From G942493375 sp942493375 (lineage in GTDB: Bacteria > Armatimonadota > UBA5829): a stretch of DNA of 64,000 nt. The position numbers and the translations under genes are program-made. The notes below the pieces were generated by a model that was not told where the DNA came from, did no database searches, and saw only the letters and a list, made by a program, of their open reading frames with translations. The stretch lies in assembly GCA_942493375.1 (NCBI GenBank), contig OW818698.1, positions 7,130,001 to 7,194,000 on the forward strand, read 5' to 3'. This document shows positions 1 through 9,700 of this stretch, one piece after another; the stretch's first letter is position 1; each line of letters opens with the position of its first letter.

Positions 1-1026
1 ACAGGCTGGACTGCCCAGGCTGGAGAACCGGTCAGAGTAATGAATCCAGCACAGGATAAGCGTTGGCGAGGACGATATGAGGAAATCCCATCGATTGATG
101 TTGGCGCATTTATGGCTGTTCCTATATTCAGCCATTTCGGGGTCATAGGTGTACTCAGGGTTCAGCGAAAGCGCAGCAAATACAAATGGTTCACCAATTC
201 TTTCACAGAAGATGATGAAAGCATATTGGTCAATATCGCTACCCAGCTTGGTATAGCACTTGATAATGCAAGACTTATTGATCAGCTCGTAAAAACAGAA
301 AGACTTGCCGCATGGGGCGAACTCTCCGCCAGAAGTGCGCACATGATTGGCAATCGTGTTTTCGCCATAAAGGGTGATGTAAATGAGCTTGAATACTATC
401 TGGGTATGCTGGGGGCTGACTCGAAAAAAGCGCTTGAACTTTCAGACAGTATAAAAAGCGGCATATTCCTGCTTGAAGAAATACTCAATGAGTTCCGGGA
501 CTTTGTCAAAGCTTCGCATCTAGACGTTGAGGAGTTTGATATAAACTGTGTTGTTCAGGAAGCTGCTCGGGAAGGTTTCCCAAAGCGGTCTGCTACACGT
601 TTGTCAGTAGATATTACGCCTGGACTTCCTATACTGAAAGGTGACGCTAAGAAGTTAAAGCGTTGCTTCTCTGAAATACTTGAAAACTCAGTCAATTTCT
701 TGATGGACTCCGGCGAAATCAAAGTAAGCACTGGTTTGATAGATGCTGAGGACAGGCAATGGCTCAAACCAGGTCAAAGGCACGGAGCTTATGTCAGGAT
801 TAGATTTGAAGATAATGGACCTGGAGTTGAGTTAAAAGATAAGCCCAGGATATTCAATCCATTCGTAACCTCTCGTGCCAAGGGCATGGGGTTGGGATTG
901 TCGATAGTCAAGGGGGTCATCGATTCCCACAATGGAGTTATTTATGAAGATGGAACTCCAGGGATAGGTGCCAGATTTAATATACTTTTACCATATGAAC
1001 CGGAATCGGACACCAGTGGTGATTGA
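1..1026 (+). CDS. GAF-domain sensor histidine kinase, 5'-truncated by window edge
   Basis: The reading frame is open from base 1, so the gene starts upstream of the window; 341 C-terminal residues are visible. The first ~95 residues look like the end of a GAF sensory domain (ending GIALDNARL). A dimerisation/phosphoacceptor helix follows, with the likely phosphorylated His at visible residue 114 (SARSAHMIGNR). The HATPase_c domain shows an N box (EILENSVNF), G1 box (EDNGPGVE) and G2 box (GMGLGLSIVKG). Such kinases autophosphorylate on His and pass the phosphate to a receiver. The single-domain response regulator 90 bp downstream is the obvious partner. The His box is atypical (AHMIGN rather than HEIRNP), so the exact kinase subclass is uncertain; histidine kinase identity is secure from the ATPase boxes. 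Confidence 0.9.
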   Translation, partial: TGWTAQAGEPVRVMNPAQDKRWRGRYEEIPSIDVGAFMAVPIFSHFGVIGVLRVQRKRSKYKWFTNSFTEDDESILVNIATQLGIALDNARLIDQLVKTERLAAWGELSARSAHMIGNRVFAIKGDVNELEYYLGMLGADSKKALELSDSIKSGIFLLEEILNEFRDFVKASHLDVEEFDINCVVQEAAREGFPKRSATRLSVDITPGLPILKGDAKKLKRCFSEILENSVNFLMDSGEIKVSTGLIDAEDRQWLKPGQRHGAYVRIRFEDNGPGVELKDKPRIFNPFVTSRAKGMGLGLSIVKGVIDSHNGVIYEDGTPGIGARFNILLPYEPESDTSGD

Positions 1027-1114
1027 TTCCATTTACTCGCATTATTAGCCTGACTTTCTTTGAAATCGGCTGCATAATGTGAATCCGAAATCGTTGTATT
1101 ATCAGGAGGGGTTT

Positions 1115-1549
1115 ATGTACCACGTTTTAGTTATAGATGATGAAGAAGCAGTGCGGAATGCAGTTAGAAGAAGACTTGAGCGCGAAGGCTATGAGGTAGA
1201 AACTGCAGATAATCAATCAGCGGGCACAGCTATGATTGCAGACAAGAATCCACCATACGATGTTGTTGTTACCGATATGGTAATGGAATCACCATCGAGT
1301 GGTTTAGAAATTCTTCAAGCAGCTATGTCACAGGATGTCTTTACTGAGGTGATTGTCCTCACTGCATATGGAAATGTTGCAAATGCTGTTGAGTGCATGA
1401 AACGCGGGGCGTTTGACTACGTCGAAAAGAATATACCTGGAGTCGATGTATTCGAGCTTCTGGCCATCAAATTGAGACAAGCTGTTGAGCGCCGACAGAA
1501 CTCAATTGCTACAATCCGTAAAGTTAAGCATTATACAGACTCAAAATAA
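1115..1549 (+). CDS. single-domain response regulator (CheY-like receiver)
   Basis: A 144-residue protein that is almost only a receiver domain: acidic pocket D8-D9, phosphoacceptor D54 (VVVTDMVME), T83 and K105. No DNA-binding output domain follows, so it probably acts by protein contact or phosphorelay. An in-frame GTG lies 36 bp upstream at 1079, but ATG 1115 has a near-perfect AGGAGG about 7 nt before it and the domain begins immediately, so 1115 is chosen. It sits just downstream of the histidine kinase and upstream of an HtrA protease, suggesting an envelope-stress signalling group; that role is inferred from order only. Confidence 0.93.
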   Translation: MYHVLVIDDEEAVRNAVRRRLEREGYEVETADNQSAGTAMIADKNPPYDVVVTDMVMESPSSGLEILQAAMSQDVFTEVIVLTAYGNVANAVECMKRGAFDYVEKNIPGVDVFELLAIKLRQAVERRQNSIATIRKVKHYTDSK

Positions 1550-1604
1550 AAATACACGCTATTCGCGACAGTTGGACTCTCGCGGAGAGCGTTGCGAATG
1601 ATGT

Positions 1605-2822
1605 GTGTTTATGAGAAATAGATATCTATTTGCGATTTTGTGCCTTGCCCTCGGAATCATAGGGGGTATGGTAGGCAGTGATATACGAAGGGGAATGGAC
1701 ACTGCACCAGCCGGTGTTCACTTCCCTCTTCAAAAAACATCCCGCAGTGTTGTCCTCACTGCATCCGACTCAGATTCAATGCCTGGATCCTCTTCAGGTG
1801 CTGTTACGTCTACTTCCAGGTCTTCTGCATCATCAAACAGCCCATTTGTCGATGCCATCCGACGCGTTGCTCCAGCTGTCGTAAATATCGATACAGTCGT
1901 AATGCGCAGGCAATCTGTATTCGGTGATGATGATTTCTTCGGTGGTTTCTTTGATTCAATGACCCGGGTGGTCCCTCAGCAGGGACAGGGTTCTGGTTTC
2001 ATTATAGATGGTAATAAAGGTTATGTTGTTACCAACAATCATGTAATCAGCGGCGTAAGTTCACGCAATGGAAAGATTCAAGTGAGTCTGCCAAGTAAAC
2101 AGACTTTTGAAGCCGAAATTGTAGGTTCCGATCCACAGTATGATGTAGCAGTTCTTAAAATCAAAGGCAGCAATCTTCCATCTATTAAGATAGGCTCTTC
2201 AGACAATCTTAACATTGGAGAATGGGCTATAGCAATCGGCAATCCAATGGGATTCCAGAACACCGTCACAGTAGGTGTTATAAGTGCTGTTGACCGTAGT
2301 CTGGACTCAGATGAAGGTGGAAGACTGGATGGCCTTATACAGACAGATGCAGCAATCAATCCTGGTAACTCCGGCGGACCGCTATGCGATATTCGTGGCA
2401 ATGTCATTGGGATGAATACCGCAATTATTCGTGGCGCCGAAGGACTGGGTTTTGCTTTAGGTGCTTCTTCCATCAAATCAGTTGTGGATGAGATTATCCG
2501 TTACGGTAAAGTGCGACACGGTTGGAGTGGGATGGAGTTTTATGACATCACTGAGCGGATAGCCACAAGGCTTAAGTTGAAAAACACCGAAGGCGTATTG
2601 GTAGCAGAAGTCTATAATAATTCTCCTGCCTCCGAGGCTGGAATAACCCCTGGTGACGTGATTTTTGCTGTGAATGGCGAACAAGTAAGCCGTGTTGCTG
2701 ATATGCTTGTAGCATTGAGAAACCTCCGAGCAGGCAATACAATCAGTCTTAAAATCTCTCACAAAGGCACAGAATCGGTTGTGAAACTGACACTAGTAGA
2801 TACTCCTGCAGATAATAGATAA
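1605..2822 (+). CDS. HtrA/DegP-family periplasmic serine protease
   Basis: A 405-residue S1C protease. The N-terminal hydrophobic segment (residues 7-24) is a membrane anchor or signal, followed by a Ser-rich linker (about 52-80). The trypsin-like domain has the catalytic triad H146 (TNNHVIS), D180 (QYDVAVLKI) and S256 (GNSGGPL). One C-terminal PDZ domain spans about 303-400. This layout matches bacterial HtrA proteins with one PDZ, which degrade or chaperone misfolded envelope proteins. The start may be GTG 1605 or ATG 1611; neither has a strong Shine-Dalgarno. It follows the two-component pair and ends just before a palindromic element. Confidence 0.95.
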   Translation: MFMRNRYLFAILCLALGIIGGMVGSDIRRGMDTAPAGVHFPLQKTSRSVVLTASDSDSMPGSSSGAVTSTSRSSASSNSPFVDAIRRVAPAVVNIDTVVMRRQSVFGDDDFFGGFFDSMTRVVPQQGQGSGFIIDGNKGYVVTNNHVISGVSSRNGKIQVSLPSKQTFEAEIVGSDPQYDVAVLKIKGSNLPSIKIGSSDNLNIGEWAIAIGNPMGFQNTVTVGVISAVDRSLDSDEGGRLDGLIQTDAAINPGNSGGPLCDIRGNVIGMNTAIIRGAEGLGFALGASSIKSVVDEIIRYGKVRHGWSGMEFYDITERIATRLKLKNTEGVLVAEVYNNSPASEAGITPGDVIFAVNGEQVSRVADMLVALRNLRAGNTISLKISHKGTESVVKLTLVDTPADNR

Positions 2823-2835
2823 CCAAATCAATTCA

Positions 2836-2945
2836 TAATAATTCAGTTTTAATGTGTGATATAGTAAATCTCCGTTCGTCCTGAGTAGCGCGATGCGCGT
2901 ATCGAAGGATGGACGGAGATTTACTCACAAATACTGAATTGTTAC
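2836..2945. mobile_element. MITE-like palindromic element, copy A
   Basis: A 110-bp imperfect palindrome between the convergent htrA and oxidoreductase genes. The right end reads CTGAATTGTTAC, and the left end carries its complement with two changes. The inner arms (about 2863-2923) pair over ~19 bp around a GCGCGATGCGCG centre. Flanking 9-mers at 2827-2835 (ATCAATTCA) and 2946-2954 (ATCAACTTT) match at 6 of 9 positions, as expected of a decayed target duplication. Near-identical copies lie at 17883-17992 and 60587-60689. It encodes nothing. Between convergent genes it could also serve as a bidirectional terminator. Confidence 0.75.
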
Positions 2946-2946
2946 A

Positions 2947-3957
2947 TCAACTTTCGGCTTCCTTCAATGCCCATTCCGCTGCTTGAAGAGCCTTGCACCC
3001 ATCAACTCCGGATGGCAATCCCTCCAGCTTCCCTGTCTTGATGCTCTCAGCAAACAGAGTATACATCCTGATGAAGTTCTTATCGCTGCCTGTTAAGGCC
3101 TTCCGAGTGCAGCCATTTGGAGAATACACATACATTTCCTTTAGAAGTGAATCTTCAGCTTCCCCTGTGCTTCGATATATATAACCCATCAAGCCTTTGT
3201 CACCAATCAACTCAACCTGATAGAAAGTATGGTGCTGAGCGGTGTTGTGAGTGTATGCCCATCCGCCTTCAATAAGAGTTATAGCTCCATTATCCATCTT
3301 ACAGGTGGTTATAACATGGTCCGGATGTGGGTAGTCTTCAATATTAGTGCCGGTAGCTTTTATCTCAGTAAACTCCGATCCACTGAACCAACGCGCCAAA
3401 TCAAAATGATGCACTCCACAGTCAACAATCGGCCCTTTGCCGCCAATCATAAGTGATCGGTATCTGTCTTCGCCTGCCCATCTTCCACCGGCCCAGTTGT
3501 AGACAAATCGCATGACTCTTAGGTTGCCTATCTCGCCTTCCAGCAACAGTCTCCTCATCTCAGGAAATGGTTCAGTCACACGGTTCTCAAAGTTTATAGC
3601 CAGAATCTTGCCTACATCTTTCATTGCCTGCACCATTACCATTCCCTTTTTCGGTGTATCAGCAATGGGTTTTTCGCAGAACACATGCTTGCCGGCTTTA
3701 GCTGCAGCCATTACAACAGGATGATGCCAGGGCATCGGTGTAGCCACAGTTACAGCATCTATATCATCCCGCGCAAGCAGGTCGTTGTAGTCTTTGTATA
3801 CAGATTCAATCCCGTGCAGGTTTTTAAGTTCATTCAAACGATCTGCATTCAGATCAGACAAAGCAACCAGTTCAAGCTCCGGGACATCAAGTATACCTGG
3901 AATATGGCCATACCCGGCTACTGTGCCACAACCAATAACTCCGATTCGTAATTTCAT
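2947..3957 (-). CDS. Gfo/Idh/MocA-family NAD(P)-dependent oxidoreductase
   Basis: A 336-residue protein with an N-terminal Rossmann fold (GVIGCGTVAG) and the family's EKP motif (FCEKPIADT), followed by the C-terminal alpha/beta substrate domain (DCGVHHFDLARW). Family members oxidise or reduce sugars, cyclitols and related polyols. An upstream in-frame start exists at 3990, but ATG 3957 has GGAGG 7 nt before it and gives the normal family N-terminus. The stop codon lies at the edge of MITE copy A, within its right flanking repeat. It stands alone on the minus strand beside a DUF4091 gene transcribed in the same direction. The substrate cannot be read from the sequence. Confidence 0.93.
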   Translation of the reverse strand: MKLRIGVIGCGTVAGYGHIPGILDVPELELVALSDLNADRLNELKNLHGIESVYKDYNDLLARDDIDAVTVATPMPWHHPVVMAAAKAGKHVFCEKPIADTPKKGMVMVQAMKDVGKILAINFENRVTEPFPEMRRLLLEGEIGNLRVMRFVYNWAGGRWAGEDRYRSLMIGGKGPIVDCGVHHFDLARWFSGSEFTEIKATGTNIEDYPHPDHVITTCKMDNGAITLIEGGWAYTHNTAQHHTFYQVELIGDKGLMGYIYRSTGEAEDSLLKEMYVYSPNGCTRKALTGSDKNFIRMYTLFAESIKTGKLEGLPSGVDGCKALQAAEWALKEAES

Positions 3958-4057
3958 AACATAACCTCCAATAATAAAGAATGCAAACAATGTTAAGCGA
4001 TACTGATTAGCTTCACATCCCTGGTTTAGCGAACGATCTAAATCCCTTATCTAGTAT

Positions 4058-6193
4058 CTACTTTACTTCATATAGTATCTGAAGAAGCTTTTCCTTTGCC
4101 TTATCGACCCGATGCGGCTGTTTCGGGTTATGCAATAGTTCTTTGGGCAAGTCAATCAATAGACGTCGTGCATCGGCTTTTGAGCCAACAATATTTCCTG
4201 TATTGATTGCTTGTTGAAGCATATACAGATAACAGTAGTCTTCTATACCGTCGCGGGTTGCTTCCCATCTTCGGCTAGGGATGACCAATTCATCTTTAGG
4301 CAGGTCTGGCGGTGCATCGATGGCATCGGCAGCGTATACCATTTGCCAGTTTGGTCCACCTGGATCCCAATACATTGGGCTGCCGAGTTGGACTTGCCTG
4401 TAAAAAGTATAATTCCAGAAACCAAACCCACCCATACCAAGTTGCCAGGCTTTCCATACCGCCAGTCGATAGTCTCTATAAGGTGGTGCTATTCCAGGTC
4501 CAGTTGCACCGGGTGCATTCGCGTAGGTCCAAAAACGCGCAGGCTCTCGGGTGAATACTTTCTTTGATACTGCTTTAATGTCATACTGACGGTCGTAGGG
4601 CGGTCTATTTAAATAATCCTCCAGGTATGGGCACCAGATATCTACATACGGTTTGATTGCCTCAATTTCCTCTAGTGACTGGCCCATAGCATTTGCGTAG
4701 AAAACGACATTGTTATCGACCTCCTTAATCAACCTTGCTATCTCAGCAGCGTTGGCGTTGATATGTTCGTCATAAGGATACATAATGAATTTATCATAGC
4801 CGATTCCCAATCCTTTTATGTGTTCGATCCAGTCCACAAACCATTTTCTGAACAATACCTTCCATTCAGGACTGAGAAACCTGGGATTAGTCATTGCCTC
4901 AAGGTTGCCAGCTTCTGCTCCCCAGTAAAGCAGGAACTTCCTGGGTTTCATTGGGCCATAACTCCTGATTGTCATATCGAACTTCTTGTAGTCTGTGGGC
5001 TTTAATGAACCATTATTGTCAACGTCAAATTTTATGAGCATTGGCAGGACGGCAACATTGGCATAATGGTTCCGCAAGTCGGATACGAATGCCGAAGCGC
5101 GGTAGTCGCTATCTTCCACCGGAACCACATAATCCCAAAAACAAGTATATAATGGCTTCACTTCCGGAAGTGTCACCGGATATACTTTTATCTCGATTGG
5201 AATGATCTTTTGGGCTTTTCCTGTTGATGATATGATCACTCTTCCTCTATATGTCCCGGCGTTGGTGTTCTGCGTTTTCAATGTAAGCCACACCTCTCGA
5301 TTCTCCATTGCTGGAATAGATATCCTGCCATCCCTTCTCGAGACAAGAGCATCGCATACAGATATTCCATTATGCTGCTTAACCCAGAAACACTCTCGAA
5401 CAATCGCAACAATCCCTGGACATTCGACACTGACTTTGCTGTCAATTAGGGCATCTCCAAGGTTTGTTACCACGAATCCAGTTGATTCATATTCACTTTG
5501 TCCCATAGCCAATCGAAGTTTTACACATTCACGCACACCTTTTGGAGGCATGCTAGTTGGTTGGAGTGTATTGTCCCAGGGGGACTTGTCCCAGCAGACA
5601 AACTCTTTCTTAGGAAACACTGACTTCCACGCTGTCAAGACGGCACTGGGTGACCGGTCTACTTCCTTTACTGATATATCTGTTAAATCAAACGTGGCTG
5701 AGCCACCACCAAATGTATCCAGGAGTAGGTAAGCATTTTGACCTCCAGTTGTCTCGCTGACTTCTTCTACAAATGTTTCCCAATCATTTGGAGGGTCGGA
5801 TGCAGCATAACCACCAAACTGTCCGATTGCTCGTGCCCAAGTACCAGCACCGTTTACGTAAGTTACTTCAATAGAACCCTTAAGAACCTTGACCCGAAAC
5901 GAAATCTGATATGTCTTGCCAGTCTTCGTGGCAAACGAAGGACTCTTTACACCAGTTCCAGGCCATTCTTGTGCTACCTTTAAATTCCGTTCGCTGGATA
6001 CACGCAATGTGCCATTACGTGTATCGAAGACATTAGGCGAAGTACCCGCACTTCCTTTTGTTGTTGTCCAACCTGCGGTGGACTGCAAATAGTTATTAGG
6101 CATAAGTTCAGTTCCAAGATTGGACTCAGCAATGACCTGCCCACATACAACAATAATTAGTATTACAAACATAGTGCATATAAGAGAGCGCAT
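4058..6193 (-). CDS. secreted DUF4091-type glycosidase-like protein
   Basis: A 711-residue protein with a clear signal peptide (residues 1-22, ending VIAES). A beta-rich carbohydrate-binding-like region (about 30-180) is followed by an immunoglobulin-like segment and a TIM-barrel-like domain. The C-terminal third carries the hallmark of DUF4091 proteins, a FGFWNYTFY stretch followed by a WEATRDGIEDY motif. These proteins are predicted to act on polysaccharides outside the cytoplasm; biochemical function is mostly undefined. The start ATG has GGAGG at normal spacing. It lies next to the Gfo/Idh gene (same strand, 100 bp apart), which could process a released sugar (inference). Confidence 0.85.
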   Translation of the reverse strand: MRSLICTMFVILIIVVCGQVIAESNLGTELMPNNYLQSTAGWTTTKGSAGTSPNVFDTRNGTLRVSSERNLKVAQEWPGTGVKSPSFATKTGKTYQISFRVKVLKGSIEVTYVNGAGTWARAIGQFGGYAASDPPNDWETFVEEVSETTGGQNAYLLLDTFGGGSATFDLTDISVKEVDRSPSAVLTAWKSVFPKKEFVCWDKSPWDNTLQPTSMPPKGVRECVKLRLAMGQSEYESTGFVVTNLGDALIDSKVSVECPGIVAIVRECFWVKQHNGISVCDALVSRRDGRISIPAMENREVWLTLKTQNTNAGTYRGRVIISSTGKAQKIIPIEIKVYPVTLPEVKPLYTCFWDYVVPVEDSDYRASAFVSDLRNHYANVAVLPMLIKFDVDNNGSLKPTDYKKFDMTIRSYGPMKPRKFLLYWGAEAGNLEAMTNPRFLSPEWKVLFRKWFVDWIEHIKGLGIGYDKFIMYPYDEHINANAAEIARLIKEVDNNVVFYANAMGQSLEEIEAIKPYVDIWCPYLEDYLNRPPYDRQYDIKAVSKKVFTREPARFWTYANAPGATGPGIAPPYRDYRLAVWKAWQLGMGGFGFWNYTFYRQVQLGSPMYWDPGGPNWQMVYAADAIDAPPDLPKDELVIPSRRWEATRDGIEDYCYLYMLQQAINTGNIVGSKADARRLLIDLPKELLHNPKQPHRVDKAKEKLLQILYEVK

Positions 6194-6261
6194 TGGGCTA
6201 CCTCCGGATGTGTTCAGGGTATTGTATGATACCAGCCATTTAGTGTCAAACGGATGATTGA

Positions 6262-6290
6262 TTGACAGCGGAAACTTATCGCTGTATTAT
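6262..6290 (+). promoter_or_regulatory. sigma-70-type promoter for the small secreted protein
   Basis: A -35 box TTGACA (6262-6267) and a -10 box TATTAT (6285-6290) are separated by exactly 17 bp. It sits 63 bp upstream of the chosen start codon at 6353, in the divergent gap with the DUF4091 gene. This is one of the best consensus promoters in the window, consistent with strong expression of the small downstream gene. Confidence 0.65.
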
Positions 6291-6352
6291 TCGTCTAACT
6301 ACCAATGAGTTCTACATACAGAGCTCACGTTAGGGTGTACAAGGAGAAAACT

Positions 6353-6691
6353 ATGTATAAGAAAGTAATTCTGATTGTTGTAGGTTTATTGATCGTTGCT
6401 GCAATTGCATATGCACAGGGGGGATTCGAAGGACCGTATGGTGGTGATCCTATGGGTGGACCTCAGCCTGGTCAGATGGGAATGCCCGGTATGCCTCCTG
6501 GCATGGGCCAAATGATGCCGGGTATGGGACAGATGCCTGGTAGTAGTCCAATAATGGTTGTAAACGGCAATTTCATATACATTATGCGTGGGGACCAGGT
6601 GATTAAACTGGACGGTGATTTGAAAGTAATGAAGCAGGTTATGCTTCCACGTCCTAATATGCCTAGACCGGAAAACCGACAACCCAGATAA
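6353..6691 (+). CDS. small secreted Gly/Pro/Met-rich protein
   Basis: A 112-residue protein with an N-terminal signal peptide or anchor (residues 1-21, ending AYAQGG). A low-complexity stretch (about 24-63) is built from GM/PGM/GQM repeats. The short C-terminal module (VNGNFIYIMRGDQVIKLD) resembles one blade-like beta unit, then a Pro/Arg tail. The start at 6353 is set by AAGGAG 6 nt upstream; an in-frame ATG at 6305 lacks such a site. Methionine-rich secreted proteins can bind copper, but no typical metal motif is visible, so no function is assigned. A consensus promoter precedes it. Confidence 0.75.
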   Translation: MYKKVILIVVGLLIVAAIAYAQGGFEGPYGGDPMGGPQPGQMGMPGMPPGMGQMMPGMGQMPGSSPIMVVNGNFIYIMRGDQVIKLDGDLKVMKQVMLPRPNMPRPENRQPR

Positions 6692-6751
6692 ATATGCATT
6701 GGATGCAGTCGAATGACTCTTCTGACCATTCGACTGCACACACATTTCCAT

Positions 6752-9700
6752 CTATTTTGGAACAGCGAAGTCAATCTGCACAGGATCAGATAGATTGCCC
6801 TGTTTGTCCATACTTAGCACTCTGTAGCTGTAAGTGCGGCCTTTCATTACAGCAAGATCTCCCCATTTGTTTTCTGTACGCAGATCAGATATCTGTATGA
6901 AATTGTTGCTTCCAGGATTGGACCTCTGCACAAAATATCCCACTATCTCTTCATTTCCTATCTTCACCGGAGCATCCCAGAAGAGATTTACTCCATGTGT
7001 AGAAGCGTTAAGTACAGCCTTCAAATTTATCGGTGGATCAGCTTTGACACGTAATGGACTTCCTGTAAGTGGTCTACTGGCATCAGAACGCCATTTATCT
7101 GCATCCAACGCAACAATTGTATAAGAGTAGAACTCATTAGGAATAAGGTCATTAGTGTCGATATAAGCAACATTGCCTTTGGAATCTACATTGTTGGAGC
7201 TGATTTCTCCGACGATCTTATATTCCTCAGGTTTATTAAGTTCAACAACAATTCTCTGTCTTGCTGCTGGGCTTAAAGATGCAATGCTTATTCGTGCTCG
7301 GATGCCTCGCTTTTCGGCCTTTTCCATAACTGTTGGGGATACTGTTACATCTCTTTTCTGTACTGCTTCATCAATTTTTACTGGTGCAATGATTTTTGCA
7401 GGTACAACGGTTGTAGGTGCTTTTCTCTTTTTGGCAGACGCCCCGGCAACACTTAGGGAAAGAGATGGCGCATTTGATCCTCCACTGGAAGATTGTGAAT
7501 TATCACCAGCAGGTGCCTGATTTAACCCAAAGCGGATGAGATTCAGAGCAGGCTTAAAGAATATGCTAATATCTACTTTCTTCCGATAAATAAGATATTT
7601 AGCGCACTCTTCTTTGTTCTGCAGGGCCTTCCACTGGAGTGTTACTCCGCCATCCAGATTTGGAGCAGCATAACTGAACTCCGGGGTAGGGGGAGGAATA
7701 GTTGCCGGGACACGAATGCCCATAGCTGCCATCGGGCTCTCCACTCCCCAGCGGTTAGTAATAGTAACGCGGTAATTATAGTATGCTGGTCTGGATTTTG
7801 GTAGATAATCATTGAAATGGGGTTGTTGAGTTTCGCCAACAAGAGTCCACATAGATTCTGTAGTGACTCCTATCGGGATTTTATTCAGATATTCCAGCCT
7901 AACCCCGGACATCTCTACAATCGGCATATTTTCCTGTAAGCCGCCTTTTACTAAAACACGGGATTTTGCTGCATCCGCTGCGCTAAGAGATTTGAGTGAA
8001 CGCTTATTGGATGACCTTATTGAAATTGGTTTTTTTGTGTCAACGGAATCAGTCAGTGCAGCTTTGTCTTCTGGAGTCGGTTCCTTGATCAATGTATACC
8101 CGCTCGCATCAGCACGCCATATTTTGTAGCGGACTGGTGCAGTTAGAATGGGAGCATCCCATGTCAGCACGACTTTGCCACCCAGATCGCTATTCGAAAG
8201 GTTCGCTGCTGCTACGCCTGAATATGCAAACGAGAGAGAGTCGTGTGTAGCAATTGATGCAGCATTTGATCCACTCTTGGGTTTGTTCGTAGCTAATGAA
8301 TCCAGGATTTTCCACTGCTTCGGTTCTTTGTATAAATTGCGAACTCTTGCCGGAGTCTTTGTCAGCAGCGTCGCTTTACGAATTGTGCGATTATCAAATG
8401 CCAGAGCAACGCCAGATTGATTCCCGGCGGGTGTGAAGTTGGCGACCAGGTTTTGCGGACTTTTCGGTTGCGATAAATCCGGCACTGCAACATCGGTGCC
8501 TGGTCCGGGAGCGCTCTCGATCATATTCTTTGTGTATAACGCTGTTATTTGATACCGATAACGGTGGTCTGTCTGCGAAGTGTTATCGGTGAAATTACCA
8601 CTCGGTGATGATCCACCAGCCGCAACCATTGTATGCAAATAGGGTATTGGTGATGAAGTCAGCTTGGTCCATACAACCGGCGTATCTTCAACATCACATC
8701 GCCAGACGTTGTACATAGCATTCTTGTCTTCAGCTTTTGAGATGATTGTTGTTCCCCGCTTTTCTCCTGGTGGCAGCTTGATTGATGGTGTCCAGCTTAC
8801 ATACACTTTGTTTCCACTTACATTGTATGACATTTTACCTGGAGGATTCGGAGATTCTACATCCGCCATATTGAATGCAAGCACAGCAGGTGGACTCTGT
8901 CGTCCAAACATATCGGAGCCAATCAGTTCATATTCTATCTGGCCAACCGGAGCGTCAGTATCAGTAAAGTAGAAGATCATATCAACCAGATTGCCGTTTG
9001 AGTCTTTCACCGGACCAATCATCAAGGGTTCGCCATTGATTTGTTTGCGCTGTCCGGCTGCTGTCCTGAAAATATTATAACTAATCACAGTGTTCGTAGT
9101 CTTCTGGGTGTCCAGGTCCCAGCGCAGGTCGACGGTTTTTACACCCCTCTGAACAGCATCAAGTCCAGTTGGCTGGATTGGTTTAGGATCATCTCCTACC
9201 GTAATATCGCAAAAAGCGCCGGGCATATTAACTTCAGAACCGTTTTCATTGATCTCTCGAAGCTGATACTCATAAGTTTCACCTGATTTTACACTGGTGT
9301 CAGTATATCCTAAACCAAGCCCATTATTAATCTGTTCATTTACCAGAGAGCCAAGCATGAGTTTGCGTCTGGCATCCATCACTGCAACTGCCGGAGATGG
9401 CATCTTGGCTGACATAACAGTCGTCTTTTCTTTTGCGGTCTCTTTGCTGATACCCTTTCGGCTGATGTTCTTCCTGCTGACAGTCTCTCTGCCGATAGTC
9501 TGTTTGCCTATTGTAGCCGTACCAGGATGTGATATCATGCTACCTTTGGTTTTCGCTGCACCCCTCGGAATCATTGTCTCCGCTGCATTGAACCGTTTAT
9601 AATATGCATTGAGTTTCGTGAATGAAGTTGGCTCAAATCGGTCGAATGTTGGCCTGGTGCTGGAAGTATAAGGTGAGAACTGCTTCTGTTTCAGTGTCTT

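Noticed and set aside
5202..5732. Plus-strand open frame of 176 codons
   Set aside because: Antisense to the DUF4091 gene, without motifs or a ribosome binding site.
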